From Kitasatospora kifunensis (GTDB taxonomy: Bacteria; Actinomycetota; Actinomycetes; Streptomycetales; Streptomycetaceae), in contig NZ_JACHJV010000001.1 of assembly GCF_014203855.1 (NCBI RefSeq), positions 2,294,001 through 2,358,000 of the forward strand: a stretch of 64,000 nucleotides of DNA. The letters run 5' to 3'. A program made the translations under genes and the position numbers. A model generated the notes under the pieces. It did not search any database. It had not been told where the DNA came from and saw only the letters and a list, made by a program, of their open reading frames with translations. Of the stretch, positions 42,346 to 50,967 are shown in pieces (within the stretch, counting starts at the first letter, position 1; every line of letters begins with the position of its first letter).

Positions 42346-44409
42346 TCAGAACGAGCGCCCCTCGCTGTGTGGGACGCGCTCGCCCACCGCCCGGTCGGCC
42401 GGGTCCGGGCGGTCGCGCTGGTCGCCGCAGAGCACGGCGCTGAGCCGGGTCAGCAACTGGGCCAGGTCGGCGAACTGCTTCTCGTCCCAGTCGCCGCACA
42501 GCGCGGCGAGCTGCGCGCGGCGCGCGGCCACCAGCTTGAGCGCGGCCTGCTCACCCTCCTCGGTCAGCCGTAGCGGCAGCCCGTTGCGCAGGGCCAGCCC
42601 CCGGCCCTCGACCTCGCGCGCGGCCGCCTCCACCACGCTGGGCGGCAGGATCCTGCGTTCGGCCAGCTCGGCCGGCTCCACCGAGCCCTGCTGGTGCATC
42701 TGGAGCAGCAGCCAGCTGGCGGCCGGCGGCAGGTCCAGGCCCGCCTCGGCCGTGATCCGCCGGTACAGGCCGCGGCGCGCCTCACGGGTGTTCAGCACGG
42801 TCAGCGCGCGGGCGATCTCGTCCACCGAGGAGCGCTCCACCGGGTTCATCCCGATCGACTCGCCGAGGTCGGGCGCGGTGACCGAGGCGCGCAGCGGCTG
42901 CTCCTGGACGAAGAGCGAGAGCAGGAACGCGACGAACGCCACCGGCGCGGCGTAGAGGAAGACCTCCGCGATGGAACTGGCGTAAGCGTGCAGCACCTTG
43001 TGCTCGACGGCCGCCTGCAGGGTCTTGATCACCCGGGGGTCGGCGGTGATCGAGCTCGGCGAGAAGCCGGGTGGCAGCGTGGCACCGCGCAGCGCGTCGG
43101 TCAGCTTGTGGGTCAGGCCGGTGGTGAAGATGGTGCCGAAGATCGAGACGCCGAAGGAGGCGCCGATCGAGCGGAAGAAGGTCGCGGCGGCGGTGGCCGC
43201 GCCCAGGTCCTGGTAGCCGACGGAGTTCTGCACGATCAGCACCAGCACCTGCAGCACCAGCCCCAGGCCCAGGCCGAAGACCAGGAAGTACAGGCTCATC
43301 ACGGTCGTCGAGGTGGACTCGGTGAGCCGTGAGAGCAGGATCAGACCCACCGTCACCACCGCCGTGCCGGCGATCGGGAAGATCCGGTAGTGCCCGGTCC
43401 GCGCGACGATCTGCCCCGAGCCGATCGAGGTGACCAGCATGCCGAGCACCATCGGCAGCATGTGCACGCCGGACATGGTGGGCGAGACGCCCTGCACCAC
43501 TTGCAGGAAGGTCGGCAGATAGGTGAGCGCCCCGAACATCGCGAAGCCGACCACGAAGGAGATCACCGCGACCAGGCTGAAGGTGCGCGAGGCGAAGAGC
43601 CGGGGCGGCAGCACGGCCTCCGCAGCGGTGCGCTCGACCTGGACGAAGGCGACCAGCAGGACGACCCCGAGCACCCCCAGGCCGATGATCTGCCAGGAAC
43701 CCCACGGGTAAGTGACCCCGCCGAGCGAGGTCATCAGCACCAGGCAGGTGGCCACCGAGGCGATCAGCACGATGCCGAGGTAGTCGATCTTGTGCTGCCG
43801 CTTGACCTCGACGCTGTGCAGCACGGCGGCGATCACCACCAGCGCGACCACGCCGACCGGCAGGTTGATGTAGAAGACCCAGCGCCAGGAGAGCTGGTCG
43901 ACGAAGAAGCCGCCGAGCAACGGACCGAGCACGCTGGTGGCACCGAAGACCGCGCCGAACAGGCCCTGGTACTTGCCCCGGTCGCGCGGTGGCACCAGGT
44001 CGCCGACGATCGCCTGGGTCAGCACGATCAGGCCGCCGCCGCCCAGGCCCTGCAGCGCCCGGAAAGCGATCAGCTCGCCCATGTTCTGGGCCACACCGCA
44101 GAGCGCCGAGCCGATCAGGAAGATCACGATGGAGGCCTGGAAGAACCGCTTCCGGCCGTACATGTCGCCGAGCTTGCCCCAGAGCGGGGTGGCGGCGGTG
44201 GAGGCCAGCAGATAGGCGGTGACCACCCAGGAGAGGTGCTCCAGGCCGCCGAGGTCGCTGACGATGGTGGGCAGCGCGGTGGAGACGATGGTCTGGTCGA
44301 GGGCGGCGAGCAGCAGGGCCAGCAGCAGGGCGCTGATCGGGACCCAGAGATTGTGGACCGGCGCGTCCTGCGAGATCAGCGGTTCGGGCTCGGTAGCCGG
44401 TTCCGCCAT
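42346..44409 (-). CDS. MFS exporter (DHA2) with C-terminal winged-helix-like extension
   Basis: 687 residues. Residues about 20-530 are a 14-helix EmrB/QacA exporter (LDQTIVSTALPTIVSDLGG, GDMYGRKRFF, GAVFGATSVLGPLLGGFFVDQLSWRWVFYINLPVG). Residues about 560-660 are soluble and look like a MarR-type winged helix: a helix-rich start, SWLLLQMHQQGSVEPAELAERRILPPSVVEAAAREVEGRGLA, RLTEEGEQAALKLVAARR. The extension is on the cytosolic side and may regulate transport. No regulator gene adjoins it. Confidence 0.88.
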   Translation of the reverse strand: MAEPATEPEPLISQDAPVHNLWVPISALLLALLLAALDQTIVSTALPTIVSDLGGLEHLSWVVTAYLLASTAATPLWGKLGDMYGRKRFFQASIVIFLIGSALCGVAQNMGELIAFRALQGLGGGGLIVLTQAIVGDLVPPRDRGKYQGLFGAVFGATSVLGPLLGGFFVDQLSWRWVFYINLPVGVVALVVIAAVLHSVEVKRQHKIDYLGIVLIASVATCLVLMTSLGGVTYPWGSWQIIGLGVLGVVLLVAFVQVERTAAEAVLPPRLFASRTFSLVAVISFVVGFAMFGALTYLPTFLQVVQGVSPTMSGVHMLPMVLGMLVTSIGSGQIVARTGHYRIFPIAGTAVVTVGLILLSRLTESTSTTVMSLYFLVFGLGLGLVLQVLVLIVQNSVGYQDLGAATAAATFFRSIGASFGVSIFGTIFTTGLTHKLTDALRGATLPPGFSPSSITADPRVIKTLQAAVEHKVLHAYASSIAEVFLYAAPVAFVAFLLSLFVQEQPLRASVTAPDLGESIGMNPVERSSVDEIARALTVLNTREARRGLYRRITAEAGLDLPPAASWLLLQMHQQGSVEPAELAERRILPPSVVEAAAREVEGRGLALRNGLPLRLTEEGEQAALKLVAARRAQLAALCGDWDEKQFADLAQLLTRLSAVLCGDQRDRPDPADRAVGERVPHSEGRSF

Positions 44410-44602
44410 GGCGGGCCTCCTGGGTCCTACGTGCCGTTTATATGACGGTTAGTCCGACTTCTCGCCTTCATCGTGTCAGATTTGCCCGGTTTTGCGGGGA
44501 ACGATTGGGCCATTCGTAAGCCAGGCGCCCCTGTTGGGCACGATGCGGGTCCTGCATAATCGGGCGCGATCCACGCCGTCGACGCTCCAGGAGGACCGGG
44601 CC

Positions 44603-45586
44603 ATGCCGGGATTCGCCCAGTTCGGCCCCGGCCCCGGCCCTGACCCCGACGCCCCGAACCTCGGTGCCCCGAACCCCGACGTCACCGAGACCGCGATCCT
44701 GCCGCACCTCGAAGGCCCGCCGCTGGTCCGCCCGTACGTCCCGGCGGTGGCGGTGACCGAGGAGGTCGCGCCGACGGAGCTCACCGCCGTCCTGCCGCCC
44801 GTCCCGGACCTCACCCCGCCGCCGCCCACCGCCCCACCGCGCGAGCTGGGGCTCTTCCCGCTGGCCGGCGCCCCCGCACCGGCGCCCGGCGGCGGCCGGG
44901 CGGCGAGCCGCCGGGCCAGGCACCGCAGTAGACGCGGCGGCGTGATCGCCGCCGCCGGCGCCGGGGTGGTCGCGCTCGGTGTGGGCCTGGCCTTCGCCCT
45001 CTCGCCCAGCCCGCAGCCCCACCACGAGGCGCTGCCGCTGATGCCCACCGGCGCCCCCGACCCGGCCCCCTCACCGAGCGACACCCCGCAGTCCGCCCCC
45101 ACCACGGCCGGCGCGAGCACCGCCCCCACGAGCGGCGCGCCCGCAACGTCGACCCGGCCGACTTCCGCCGCGCCGCGTCCGGTGGCGAAGACGGTCGTTC
45201 CCGCCACCACCCAGGCCGTGGCGCCCCCGCCCGCCGCCCCTGCCACCACCCAGGCGCCGGCTCCGGCGCCCAGCAGCGCGGCCCCGAGCACCCAGGCGCC
45301 GGCCACCAGCGCACCGCCGACCAGCGCGGCCCCGAGCAGCAGCAGTCCCTCGCCCAGCGCCTCCGCTCCGCGCACGCTCAGCCCCGGCATGACGGGATCG
45401 GATGTGACGGCGCTTCAGCAGCAGCTGTACGCGGCGGGCTGCGGCAGCCGGTTCACCCCGGGCACGTATGACAACCGGACGACGCGGGCGGTGGAGGAGT
45501 TCCAGAACTGGAACGGGGTCGGCGACACTCCCGGGACCTACGACGCGGCGACCCAGGCCGCCATGGCCGCCGGCGACACCTGTTAG
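44603..45586 (+). CDS. Membrane-anchored protein with C-terminal peptidoglycan-binding domain
   Basis: 327 residues. Cytoplasmic Pro-rich segment of about 110 residues, an Arg-rich patch (RRARHRSRRGG), one membrane helix (VIAAAGAGVVALGVGLAFAL), a Pro/Ala/Ser/Thr stalk of about 130 residues, and a PG_binding_1 domain (MTGSDVTALQQQLYAAGCGSRF, then TYDNRTTRAVEEFQNWNG). It binds wall peptidoglycan from the membrane. ATG 44603 has GGAGG 8 bases upstream. Its stop overlaps that of the convergent GDT1 gene. Confidence 0.83.
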   Translation: MPGFAQFGPGPGPDPDAPNLGAPNPDVTETAILPHLEGPPLVRPYVPAVAVTEEVAPTELTAVLPPVPDLTPPPPTAPPRELGLFPLAGAPAPAPGGGRAASRRARHRSRRGGVIAAAGAGVVALGVGLAFALSPSPQPHHEALPLMPTGAPDPAPSPSDTPQSAPTTAGASTAPTSGAPATSTRPTSAAPRPVAKTVVPATTQAVAPPPAAPATTQAPAPAPSSAAPSTQAPATSAPPTSAAPSSSSPSPSASAPRTLSPGMTGSDVTALQQQLYAAGCGSRFTPGTYDNRTTRAVEEFQNWNGVGDTPGTYDAATQAAMAAGDTC

Positions 45587-46164
45587 CCCGTCACCGCGCC
45601 CACGATGCTCACGCCCGCCAGGACCAGCATCGCCGCCGCGGCCACTCGGATGATGACCTTCATCGGCACGTGCTTGAGCAGCTTCTGCCCGCCCAGGATG
45701 GCCAGCCCGCCCACCGCGCACAGGGCCAGCCAGGCGCCCAGGCCCACCGAGAGCGGGTCGGCGTACTTGGCGGCCAGGTTGGCGGTCATGATCTGGGTCA
45801 GGTCGCCGAACTCGGCCACCGCCACCACCAGGAAGCTGGCCCCGGCCACCTTCCAGAAGCCGGTGGAGGAGGGCGCCTTCGCCTCGTGCCCCTCCTCCTC
45901 GTCCTTGTGCAGCAGCAGCATCACGGCGCCGGCCAGGAAGAGTGCTCCGCTGACCCCCTCCACCCAGCGGTGCGGCAGCAGCGCCAGCAGGCTGCCGGCC
46001 GCCAGCGCGAGGCCGACCTGCACCGCCATCGCCGCCGCGACGCCCGCGAAGACGTAGGCCGCCTTGTAGCGGGTGCCGAGCATCAGCGCGGCCAGCGCGG
46101 TCTTGTCCGGCAGTTCTGCCAGGAAGATGATGCCGAAGGTCACGGCGAATACGGTCAGGTCCAT
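45583..46164 (-). CDS. TMEM165/GDT1-family cation (Mn2+) exporter
   Basis: 193 residues, six membrane helices in two inverted halves. The two conserved E-x-G/P-D-K/x-T motifs are present: ELPDKTALAAL near the N-terminus and EFGDLTQIMT near residue 117. A cytosolic acidic loop (HKDEEEGHE) lies between them. The family exports Mn2+ (or Ca2+). A yybP-ykoY riboswitch lies in its leader, which strongly supports manganese. ATG 46164 gives the family length. Convergent stops share bases TTAG with the neighbouring gene. Confidence 0.93.
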   Translation of the reverse strand: MDLTVFAVTFGIIFLAELPDKTALAALMLGTRYKAAYVFAGVAAAMAVQVGLALAAGSLLALLPHRWVEGVSGALFLAGAVMLLLHKDEEEGHEAKAPSSTGFWKVAGASFLVVAVAEFGDLTQIMTANLAAKYADPLSVGLGAWLALCAVGGLAILGGQKLLKHVPMKVIIRVAAAAMLVLAGVSIVGAVTG

Positions 46165-46211
46165 CAGGGTCGGTGTCCCTACGGTCGAGCTGCCCGACCG
46201 CGCGGCCCCAA

Positions 46212-46392
46212 GAAAAAAGAGACCTCGGCCCGACAGCACTGGTCATGATCACAGCACTGCGGCCGAAGGTCTCGCCAACACCCCTCGCGAGGTGTCCCGG
46301 GCGCCGGGCCGCTCCGCTAGGAACTGGCCAGTATGTCGACGGTCCGGTGGAGGGCTACTCCCCTTCAACGCCTCTACTGTACCGGACGCCGT
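46212..46392 (-). ncRNA. yybP-ykoY (Mn2+) riboswitch with overlapping terminator
   Basis: On the minus strand, GGGGAGTAGCCC (around 46352-46363) and the later GTCGACATACTGG plus GGCGAGACCTTC (46267-46276) match the conserved yybP-ykoY aptamer. The GAGACC of the 3' aptamer loop also starts a terminator hairpin: GAGACCTTCGGCC pairs with GGCCGAGGTCTC (46219-46230), followed by TTTTTT. Mn2+ binding would prevent the terminator, turning on the GDT1 exporter gene. The aptamer 5' end overlaps the stop of the upstream permease gene. Confidence 0.9.
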
Positions 46393-47222
46393 AGGAGACT
46401 CCACCGGGTCGGCGTGCGCCGTACCGGGGCCCGGCCAGGCCCCCGTGCCGGGCGCCGCACCAGTCCGCGGCCGACCAGCTCCAGCACCACCACGATCGCC
46501 ACCGCCTCCACCGCCAGCAGCGCGACCAGCACGAAGAGCTGCACCGCGCCGGCGGCCACCGGTGAGGAGCCGCCCAGCAGCATGCCGACGAAGGCGCCGG
46601 GCAGCGTGACCAGGCCCACCGTGCGGGTCTGGTCCAGGGCCGGCACCAGCGAAGTGGCGGCGGCCGTGCGGCAGATCTCCAAGCGGGCGTCGCGCTCCTC
46701 CAGGCCCAGTGCGAGGGCGGCTTCCACCTCCCCGTGACGCTGGGTCAGCTCGTCCAGTGCTCGGCGCCCGGCCAGCGAGGTGGCGCTCAGCGCACCGCCG
46801 ATCAGGATTCCGGCCACCGGCACGATCGACAGGCCCTGCCAGGGCAGCAAGCGGCTGGCGAGCAGCAGGGTCAGCACCGGCAGGACCCCGACCCCGATCG
46901 GCGCCGCCGCCCAGGCCCAGCTCCAGCCCGGGTCGTCAGTCATCCGCCGCCCGGCGGTGCGCACCGCCACCGTGAACATCAGCAGCACGAAGACCAGGGT
47001 CCACCAGAGCGAGTGCACCACGAAGGTGATCACCAGGGAGACCGCCGCGAGCTGCACCACCGCCCGCACCCCGGCCCGCAGCACCGCATGGCCGTGCCCG
47101 AGCATGCCCCGGCCCGCCACCACGACCGCCGCTATCAGCAGCACCGCCATGGCCACGCCGAGCATCGGGGTGACCGGCAGCAGCTGCCCAGAGGCACCGG
47201 CCGCCACGTGCGTCAGTGCCAC
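46374..47222 (-). CDS. ABC-type permease of the FetB/UPF0014 family
   Basis: 282 residues from GTG, seven to eight membrane helices. Conserved segments include RAGVRAVVQLAAVSLVITFVV, GILIGGALSATSLAGRRALDELTQRHGEVEAALALG and TVGLVTLPGAFVGMLLGGSSPVAAGAVQL. In E. coli FetAB exports iron; no FetA ATPase gene is adjacent here. The GTG lies one base after the pmt stop, so the two are co-transcribed, and its stop overlaps the Mn riboswitch. Confidence 0.85.
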   Translation of the reverse strand: MALTHVAAGASGQLLPVTPMLGVAMAVLLIAAVVVAGRGMLGHGHAVLRAGVRAVVQLAAVSLVITFVVHSLWWTLVFVLLMFTVAVRTAGRRMTDDPGWSWAWAAAPIGVGVLPVLTLLLASRLLPWQGLSIVPVAGILIGGALSATSLAGRRALDELTQRHGEVEAALALGLEERDARLEICRTAAATSLVPALDQTRTVGLVTLPGAFVGMLLGGSSPVAAGAVQLFVLVALLAVEAVAIVVVLELVGRGLVRRPARGPGRAPVRRTPTRWSLLRRPVQ

Positions 47223-47223
47223 C

Positions 47224-48783
47224 TCAGATCCAACTGGTGAACCACATGTGGTCCTGCCACACGCTCATCGGAATCACCTCGGCAGTGTAGAGCGGCAGGA
47301 AGTAGAGAAAACACCCCATGACGGCCAGCACGATCCCGCCCGCCGCGAGTGAGCCGACCGCCCGCCGGGTCGGTGTGCTGCCGGCCGGGCCGACCATCGC
47401 GCCCAACATCTGGGCCACCGCCAGGCAGAGGAACGGCACCAGCACCACCATGTAGAAGGAGAAGATGGTGCGCTGCTGGAACTCGAACCACGGCAGATAG
47501 GTGGCGGCCACCGCGCAGAGCACCGCGCCCGAGCGCCAGTCCCGCCGGAAGAACCAGCGGTACAGGACGTAGGCGAGCGCGAAGCAGGCCGTCCACCAGA
47601 GCAGCGGGGTGCCCAGCGCCAGGATCTGCGTGGTGCAGCCGCCCGAGGAGGTGCAGCCCTGCTGGCCGGTCGGCACCGGCTGCCAGTACATGCTCACCGG
47701 GCGGCCCTGGACCAGCCAGCTCCACGGGTTGGACTGGTAGGTGTGCGGAGTGGTCAGCGTGGTGTTGAAGTGCCACATCTCGGACTGGTAGTGCCACCAG
47801 CTGCGCAGCGGTGCGGGCAGCAGGCCGGGGCGGCCGTCCGCCCACTGCCGGTCGTAGCCACCCGAGGTGGCGAACCAGCCGGACCAGGAGGCCAGGTAGG
47901 TCAGCGCGCCGACGACCACCAGCGAGCCGAAGGCGGGAGCCGCGTCCCGGCGCAGCATGCTGCGCAGCGGGAAGCGGGCGCCGGCCGCCCGGCGCCCCGC
48001 CTGGTCCCAGAGCACGGTGAGCAGGCCGAAGGCGGCCAGGATCTGCGCGCCGTTCCACTTCACCGAGCAGGCGGCACCCAGCAGCAGCCCGGCGGCCAGC
48101 CGCCACGGCCGCAGGCCGAGGTTGACCCGGTCGCCGTCCACGCCGGGCTCGGCCAGCCGGGCGCGCACCCGGTCGCGGTCGATCAGCAGAGCGCCGAAGG
48201 CCGCCAGCACGAAGAACATCAGCAGGCCGTCGAGCAGCCCGGTGCGGCTCATCACGAACTGCAGGCCGTCCACTGACATCAGCAGCGCGGCCGTGCAGCC
48301 GATCAGGGTGGAGCCGAAGAGCCGCCGGCCGATCCGGGCGAGCATCAGCACCGAGAGGGTGCCGAGCAGCGCGACCATCACCCGCCAGCCGAAGGGGTGC
48401 AGCCCGAAGGCGGCCTCGCCGAGCGCGATCACCCACTTGCCGAGCGGCGGGTGGGCGATGAAGGCGGGGGCCGAGGTGAGCGGGATGACCTGGGGGTGGG
48501 CCAGGATCTGGTCGTTGGCGCTGGCCGGCCACACCCCCTCGTAGCCCTGCTGGAACAGCGACCAGGCGTCCTTGGGGTAGTACGTCTCGTCGAAGACGAA
48601 GGCGTTCGGGGAGCCGAGGTTCCACAGCCGCAGCACCCCGGCGAAGAGCGCCACCGCGATCGGGCCCAGCCAGCCGGCGTACCGGCTCAGCCAGAGCGTG
48701 CGGCGGCGCAGTTCGAGCAGCACGGACGGGCGGGCCGGCGGCGCCTGCGCCGCCGGCCGCTCGGTGACTGCCGTATCTGCCAT
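47224..48783 (-). CDS. pmt: Protein O-mannosyltransferase (polyprenyl-phosphomannose-dependent, GT39)
   Basis: 519 residues, about eleven membrane helices, GT-C fold. The first outside loop holds the catalytic acidic pair in NAFVFDETYYPKDAWSLFQQGYEG; a later HPPLGKWVI and IDRDRVRARLAEPG segments match actinobacterial Pmt. It transfers mannose from polyprenyl-P-mannose to Ser/Thr of secreted proteins in the membrane. In S. coelicolor the homologue is needed for phage infection and cell-wall antibiotic resistance. Operon with the FetB-like gene. Confidence 0.9.
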   Translation of the reverse strand: MADTAVTERPAAQAPPARPSVLLELRRRTLWLSRYAGWLGPIAVALFAGVLRLWNLGSPNAFVFDETYYPKDAWSLFQQGYEGVWPASANDQILAHPQVIPLTSAPAFIAHPPLGKWVIALGEAAFGLHPFGWRVMVALLGTLSVLMLARIGRRLFGSTLIGCTAALLMSVDGLQFVMSRTGLLDGLLMFFVLAAFGALLIDRDRVRARLAEPGVDGDRVNLGLRPWRLAAGLLLGAACSVKWNGAQILAAFGLLTVLWDQAGRRAAGARFPLRSMLRRDAAPAFGSLVVVGALTYLASWSGWFATSGGYDRQWADGRPGLLPAPLRSWWHYQSEMWHFNTTLTTPHTYQSNPWSWLVQGRPVSMYWQPVPTGQQGCTSSGGCTTQILALGTPLLWWTACFALAYVLYRWFFRRDWRSGAVLCAVAATYLPWFEFQQRTIFSFYMVVLVPFLCLAVAQMLGAMVGPAGSTPTRRAVGSLAAGGIVLAVMGCFLYFLPLYTAEVIPMSVWQDHMWFTSWI

Positions 48784-48854
48784 GACCCCACCGTGCCCGA
48801 CTCGCCGATCAGTGCCGCCGGCCCTGGCCGACGGCGCTCTCCCCCGTCACCCTC

Positions 48855-50141
48855 TCATGCCGCCGTCTGCAGCTCGCGGATCGGCACGATCACCGGGGCG
48901 GGCGCCTCGGCGTTGTCCTGCGCCGGGGTCAGGTACCGGCGCAGCCGCAGCGCCAGGACGATGATCAGCAGCGTGCAGCAGGTCATCGCGGCCAGGTAGA
49001 GCGGCCAGGTGCCGGAGCCGACCAGCAGCACGCCCACCGCCGGGCCCACCGCGATGGCGGTCTGCTTGACCAGCGCGAAGGCCGAGTTGTAGGTGCCCAG
49101 CAGCCGGGCCGGCGCCAGGTCGGCGACGATCGGACCCAGGGTCGGGGCCAGCATCGACTCGCCGACGCCGAACAGCACGTAGATCGAGACGATCGCGATG
49201 GTGGCCGCCGCGGCCTCGCCGCGGATCAGCCCGGCCAGCAGCGCGGCGCCCCAGGCGCCGAGCCAGACCACGCCGGTGGCGGCCATCGCGGTGGTACGCC
49301 GACGCCGGGCGGTGATCCGGACCATGAACATCTGCAGCACCACGATGGTCAGCGCGTTGGCGCCGATCGCCATGCCGAGGGTGGACGGGGCGGTCTTGAC
49401 CGTGTCGGTGGCGAAGGCCGCCACCCCCGACTCGAACTGGCCGTAGCAGGTGAAGAAGATCAGCCCGGCCAGCAGGCACAGCCGCAGCATCGCCTTGTCG
49501 GCGGTCAGCGCGCGCAGCCCGCTGCGCTGCTCCACGCCGCCGTCGGTGACCAGGATCGGCGCGGGGCCGGGGATCCTGGCACTGCCGGTGACCAGCGCCA
49601 GGCCCAGGAAGGTCAGCGCCTCGATGGTGAACAGCCGGGTCAGGCTGGCCGGGTCGGCCACGTTGACGATCTGCCCGCCGACCAGCGCGCCGATGCCCAT
49701 CCCCAGGTTGACCAGGGTGAACTGCAGCGCGAAGGCGTGCGAGCGGGTCTTCGCGGTGGAGCAGCGCACGATCATGGTGGCCAGCGCCGGCTGGCAGGTG
49801 GTGACGCCGCCGCCGAACAGGAAGGAGGCGATCAGCAGCCCGGTGGTCCCGCTCGCCTGCCCGAAGGAGAAGGCGCCGGTGGCCGCCAGCGCGCAGCCGG
49901 CCAGCAGCACCGGACGCGGGCCGTAGCGGTCGATGCCGCGCCCGGCGAACGGCAGCACGACGAGCGCGGCCAGCGCGAAGAGGGTGAAGACCAGACCGGC
50001 GGTGAGCGAACCGAGCCCGCGCACCTGGTCCACGTACACGAACATGTACGGCATCGTGAACCCGCTGCCGAAGGCGCTGAGCGCGTTGCCGAGCTGGACC
50101 CGACGCAGGGGGCCACCCGCGCCGTACTTCTGCTGCTTCAT
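48855..50141 (-). CDS. 12-TMS MFS transporter
   Basis: 428 residues. MFS features: RVQLGNALSAFGSGFTMPYMFVYVDQVRG at the start, motif A-like GRGIDRYGPRPVLLAG, and a central loop between helices 6 and 7. Substrate unknown; probably an efflux pump. It is divergent from a MarR regulator with a shared AGATTT/AAAGTCT box. Confidence 0.87.
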   Translation of the reverse strand: MKQQKYGAGGPLRRVQLGNALSAFGSGFTMPYMFVYVDQVRGLGSLTAGLVFTLFALAALVVLPFAGRGIDRYGPRPVLLAGCALAATGAFSFGQASGTTGLLIASFLFGGGVTTCQPALATMIVRCSTAKTRSHAFALQFTLVNLGMGIGALVGGQIVNVADPASLTRLFTIEALTFLGLALVTGSARIPGPAPILVTDGGVEQRSGLRALTADKAMLRLCLLAGLIFFTCYGQFESGVAAFATDTVKTAPSTLGMAIGANALTIVVLQMFMVRITARRRRTTAMAATGVVWLGAWGAALLAGLIRGEAAAATIAIVSIYVLFGVGESMLAPTLGPIVADLAPARLLGTYNSAFALVKQTAIAVGPAVGVLLVGSGTWPLYLAAMTCCTLLIIVLALRLRRYLTPAQDNAEAPAPVIVPIRELQTAA

Positions 50142-50207
50142 GGAGACACCCCTTTGGCGATCGGGAGTCGGCGGATCACTCGGTTCGGATCGACGCTTCG
50201 ACTCGTA

Positions 50208-50227
50208 AGATTTCAGAGCTAAAGTCT
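50208..50227. promoter_or_regulatory. Imperfect palindrome AGATTT-N7-AAAGTCT, candidate MarR operator
   Basis: AGATTT (50208-50213) and AAAGTCT (50221-50227) form a near-perfect inverted repeat in an AT-rich patch between the MFS and MarR genes. A further half-site AAAGTCT lies at about 50251-50257. Confidence 0.5.
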
Positions 50228-50291
50228 ATGGATAGAAACACTGTCGTGTCAAAGTCTTAACCTGGACACTCGGCCGTGGGAGACTGGGGCC

Positions 50292-50831
50292 ATGAACGCA
50301 CGCAGGCCCGCGCCGGAGACCGGCACCGAGCTGGACATTGCCGAGCAAGTCGCCGCCTACCAGCGGGAGTTCCCCACTGTCGACCCCCAGGTGGAGACCA
50401 TCGTCTCCTCGCTCTCCCGGGTCGCCCGGCGGATGGGCGTGGCCTACAGCCGACAGCTGACTGTGCTCGGAATCACCAGCGCCGAGTGGGAGGTGCTCAA
50501 GGCTCTGGTGGTCGCGGGCAGCCCGTACCAGCTCGGCCCGGGCGAGCTGGCCAAGCGGCTGGGCCTGACCCCGGCGGCGATGACCCACCGGATCGACCGC
50601 ATGGTGACCGAGGGCCTGGTCACCCGGGAGCGTGACGAGGCCAACCGGGTGCGCGTGATCATCGCGCTGACCGAGAACGGCCGCGACAAGTGGCTGGAGT
50701 CGATGCGGATGGCCGCCGTCTTCGAGGAGGAGCTGCTCCAGGACGTCGGACCCGAGGAGCGCGGGGTGCTCTCCGGGCTGCTCGGGCGGATGCTGACCCG
50801 GATCGAGGACGGCGGCGTGCGACCGGAGTGA
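50292..50831 (+). CDS. MarR-family transcriptional regulator
   Basis: 179 residues. Winged helix: RQLTVLGITSAEWEVLKALVVAG, ELAKRLGLTPAAMTHRIDRMVTEGLVTRERDEANRVRVIIALTENGRDKW (recognition helix and wing), with long N- and C-terminal helices for dimerisation. It presumably represses the divergent MFS transporter and itself. Confidence 0.9.
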   Translation: MNARRPAPETGTELDIAEQVAAYQREFPTVDPQVETIVSSLSRVARRMGVAYSRQLTVLGITSAEWEVLKALVVAGSPYQLGPGELAKRLGLTPAAMTHRIDRMVTEGLVTRERDEANRVRVIIALTENGRDKWLESMRMAAVFEEELLQDVGPEERGVLSGLLGRMLTRIEDGGVRPE

Positions 50832-50871
50832 GGTGGGCCCGCAGTGAGGTCGGCCCGCAGTGAGGTCGGCG
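50829..50871 (+). repeat. Short tandem repeat GGCCCGCAGTGAGGTC
   Basis: Roughly two and a half copies of a 16-base GC-rich unit just after the MarR stop codon. No coding potential; cause of expansion unknown. Confidence 0.6.
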
Positions 50872-50967
50872 GCGCGTTGACTGGCGTGAGCGCGGCAGCG
50901 GCGGCAGGGTGAGTCCGGGGGGCAGCAACGTCAGTCCGGACCACTCTCCGCCCTGGAGGCGACACCC

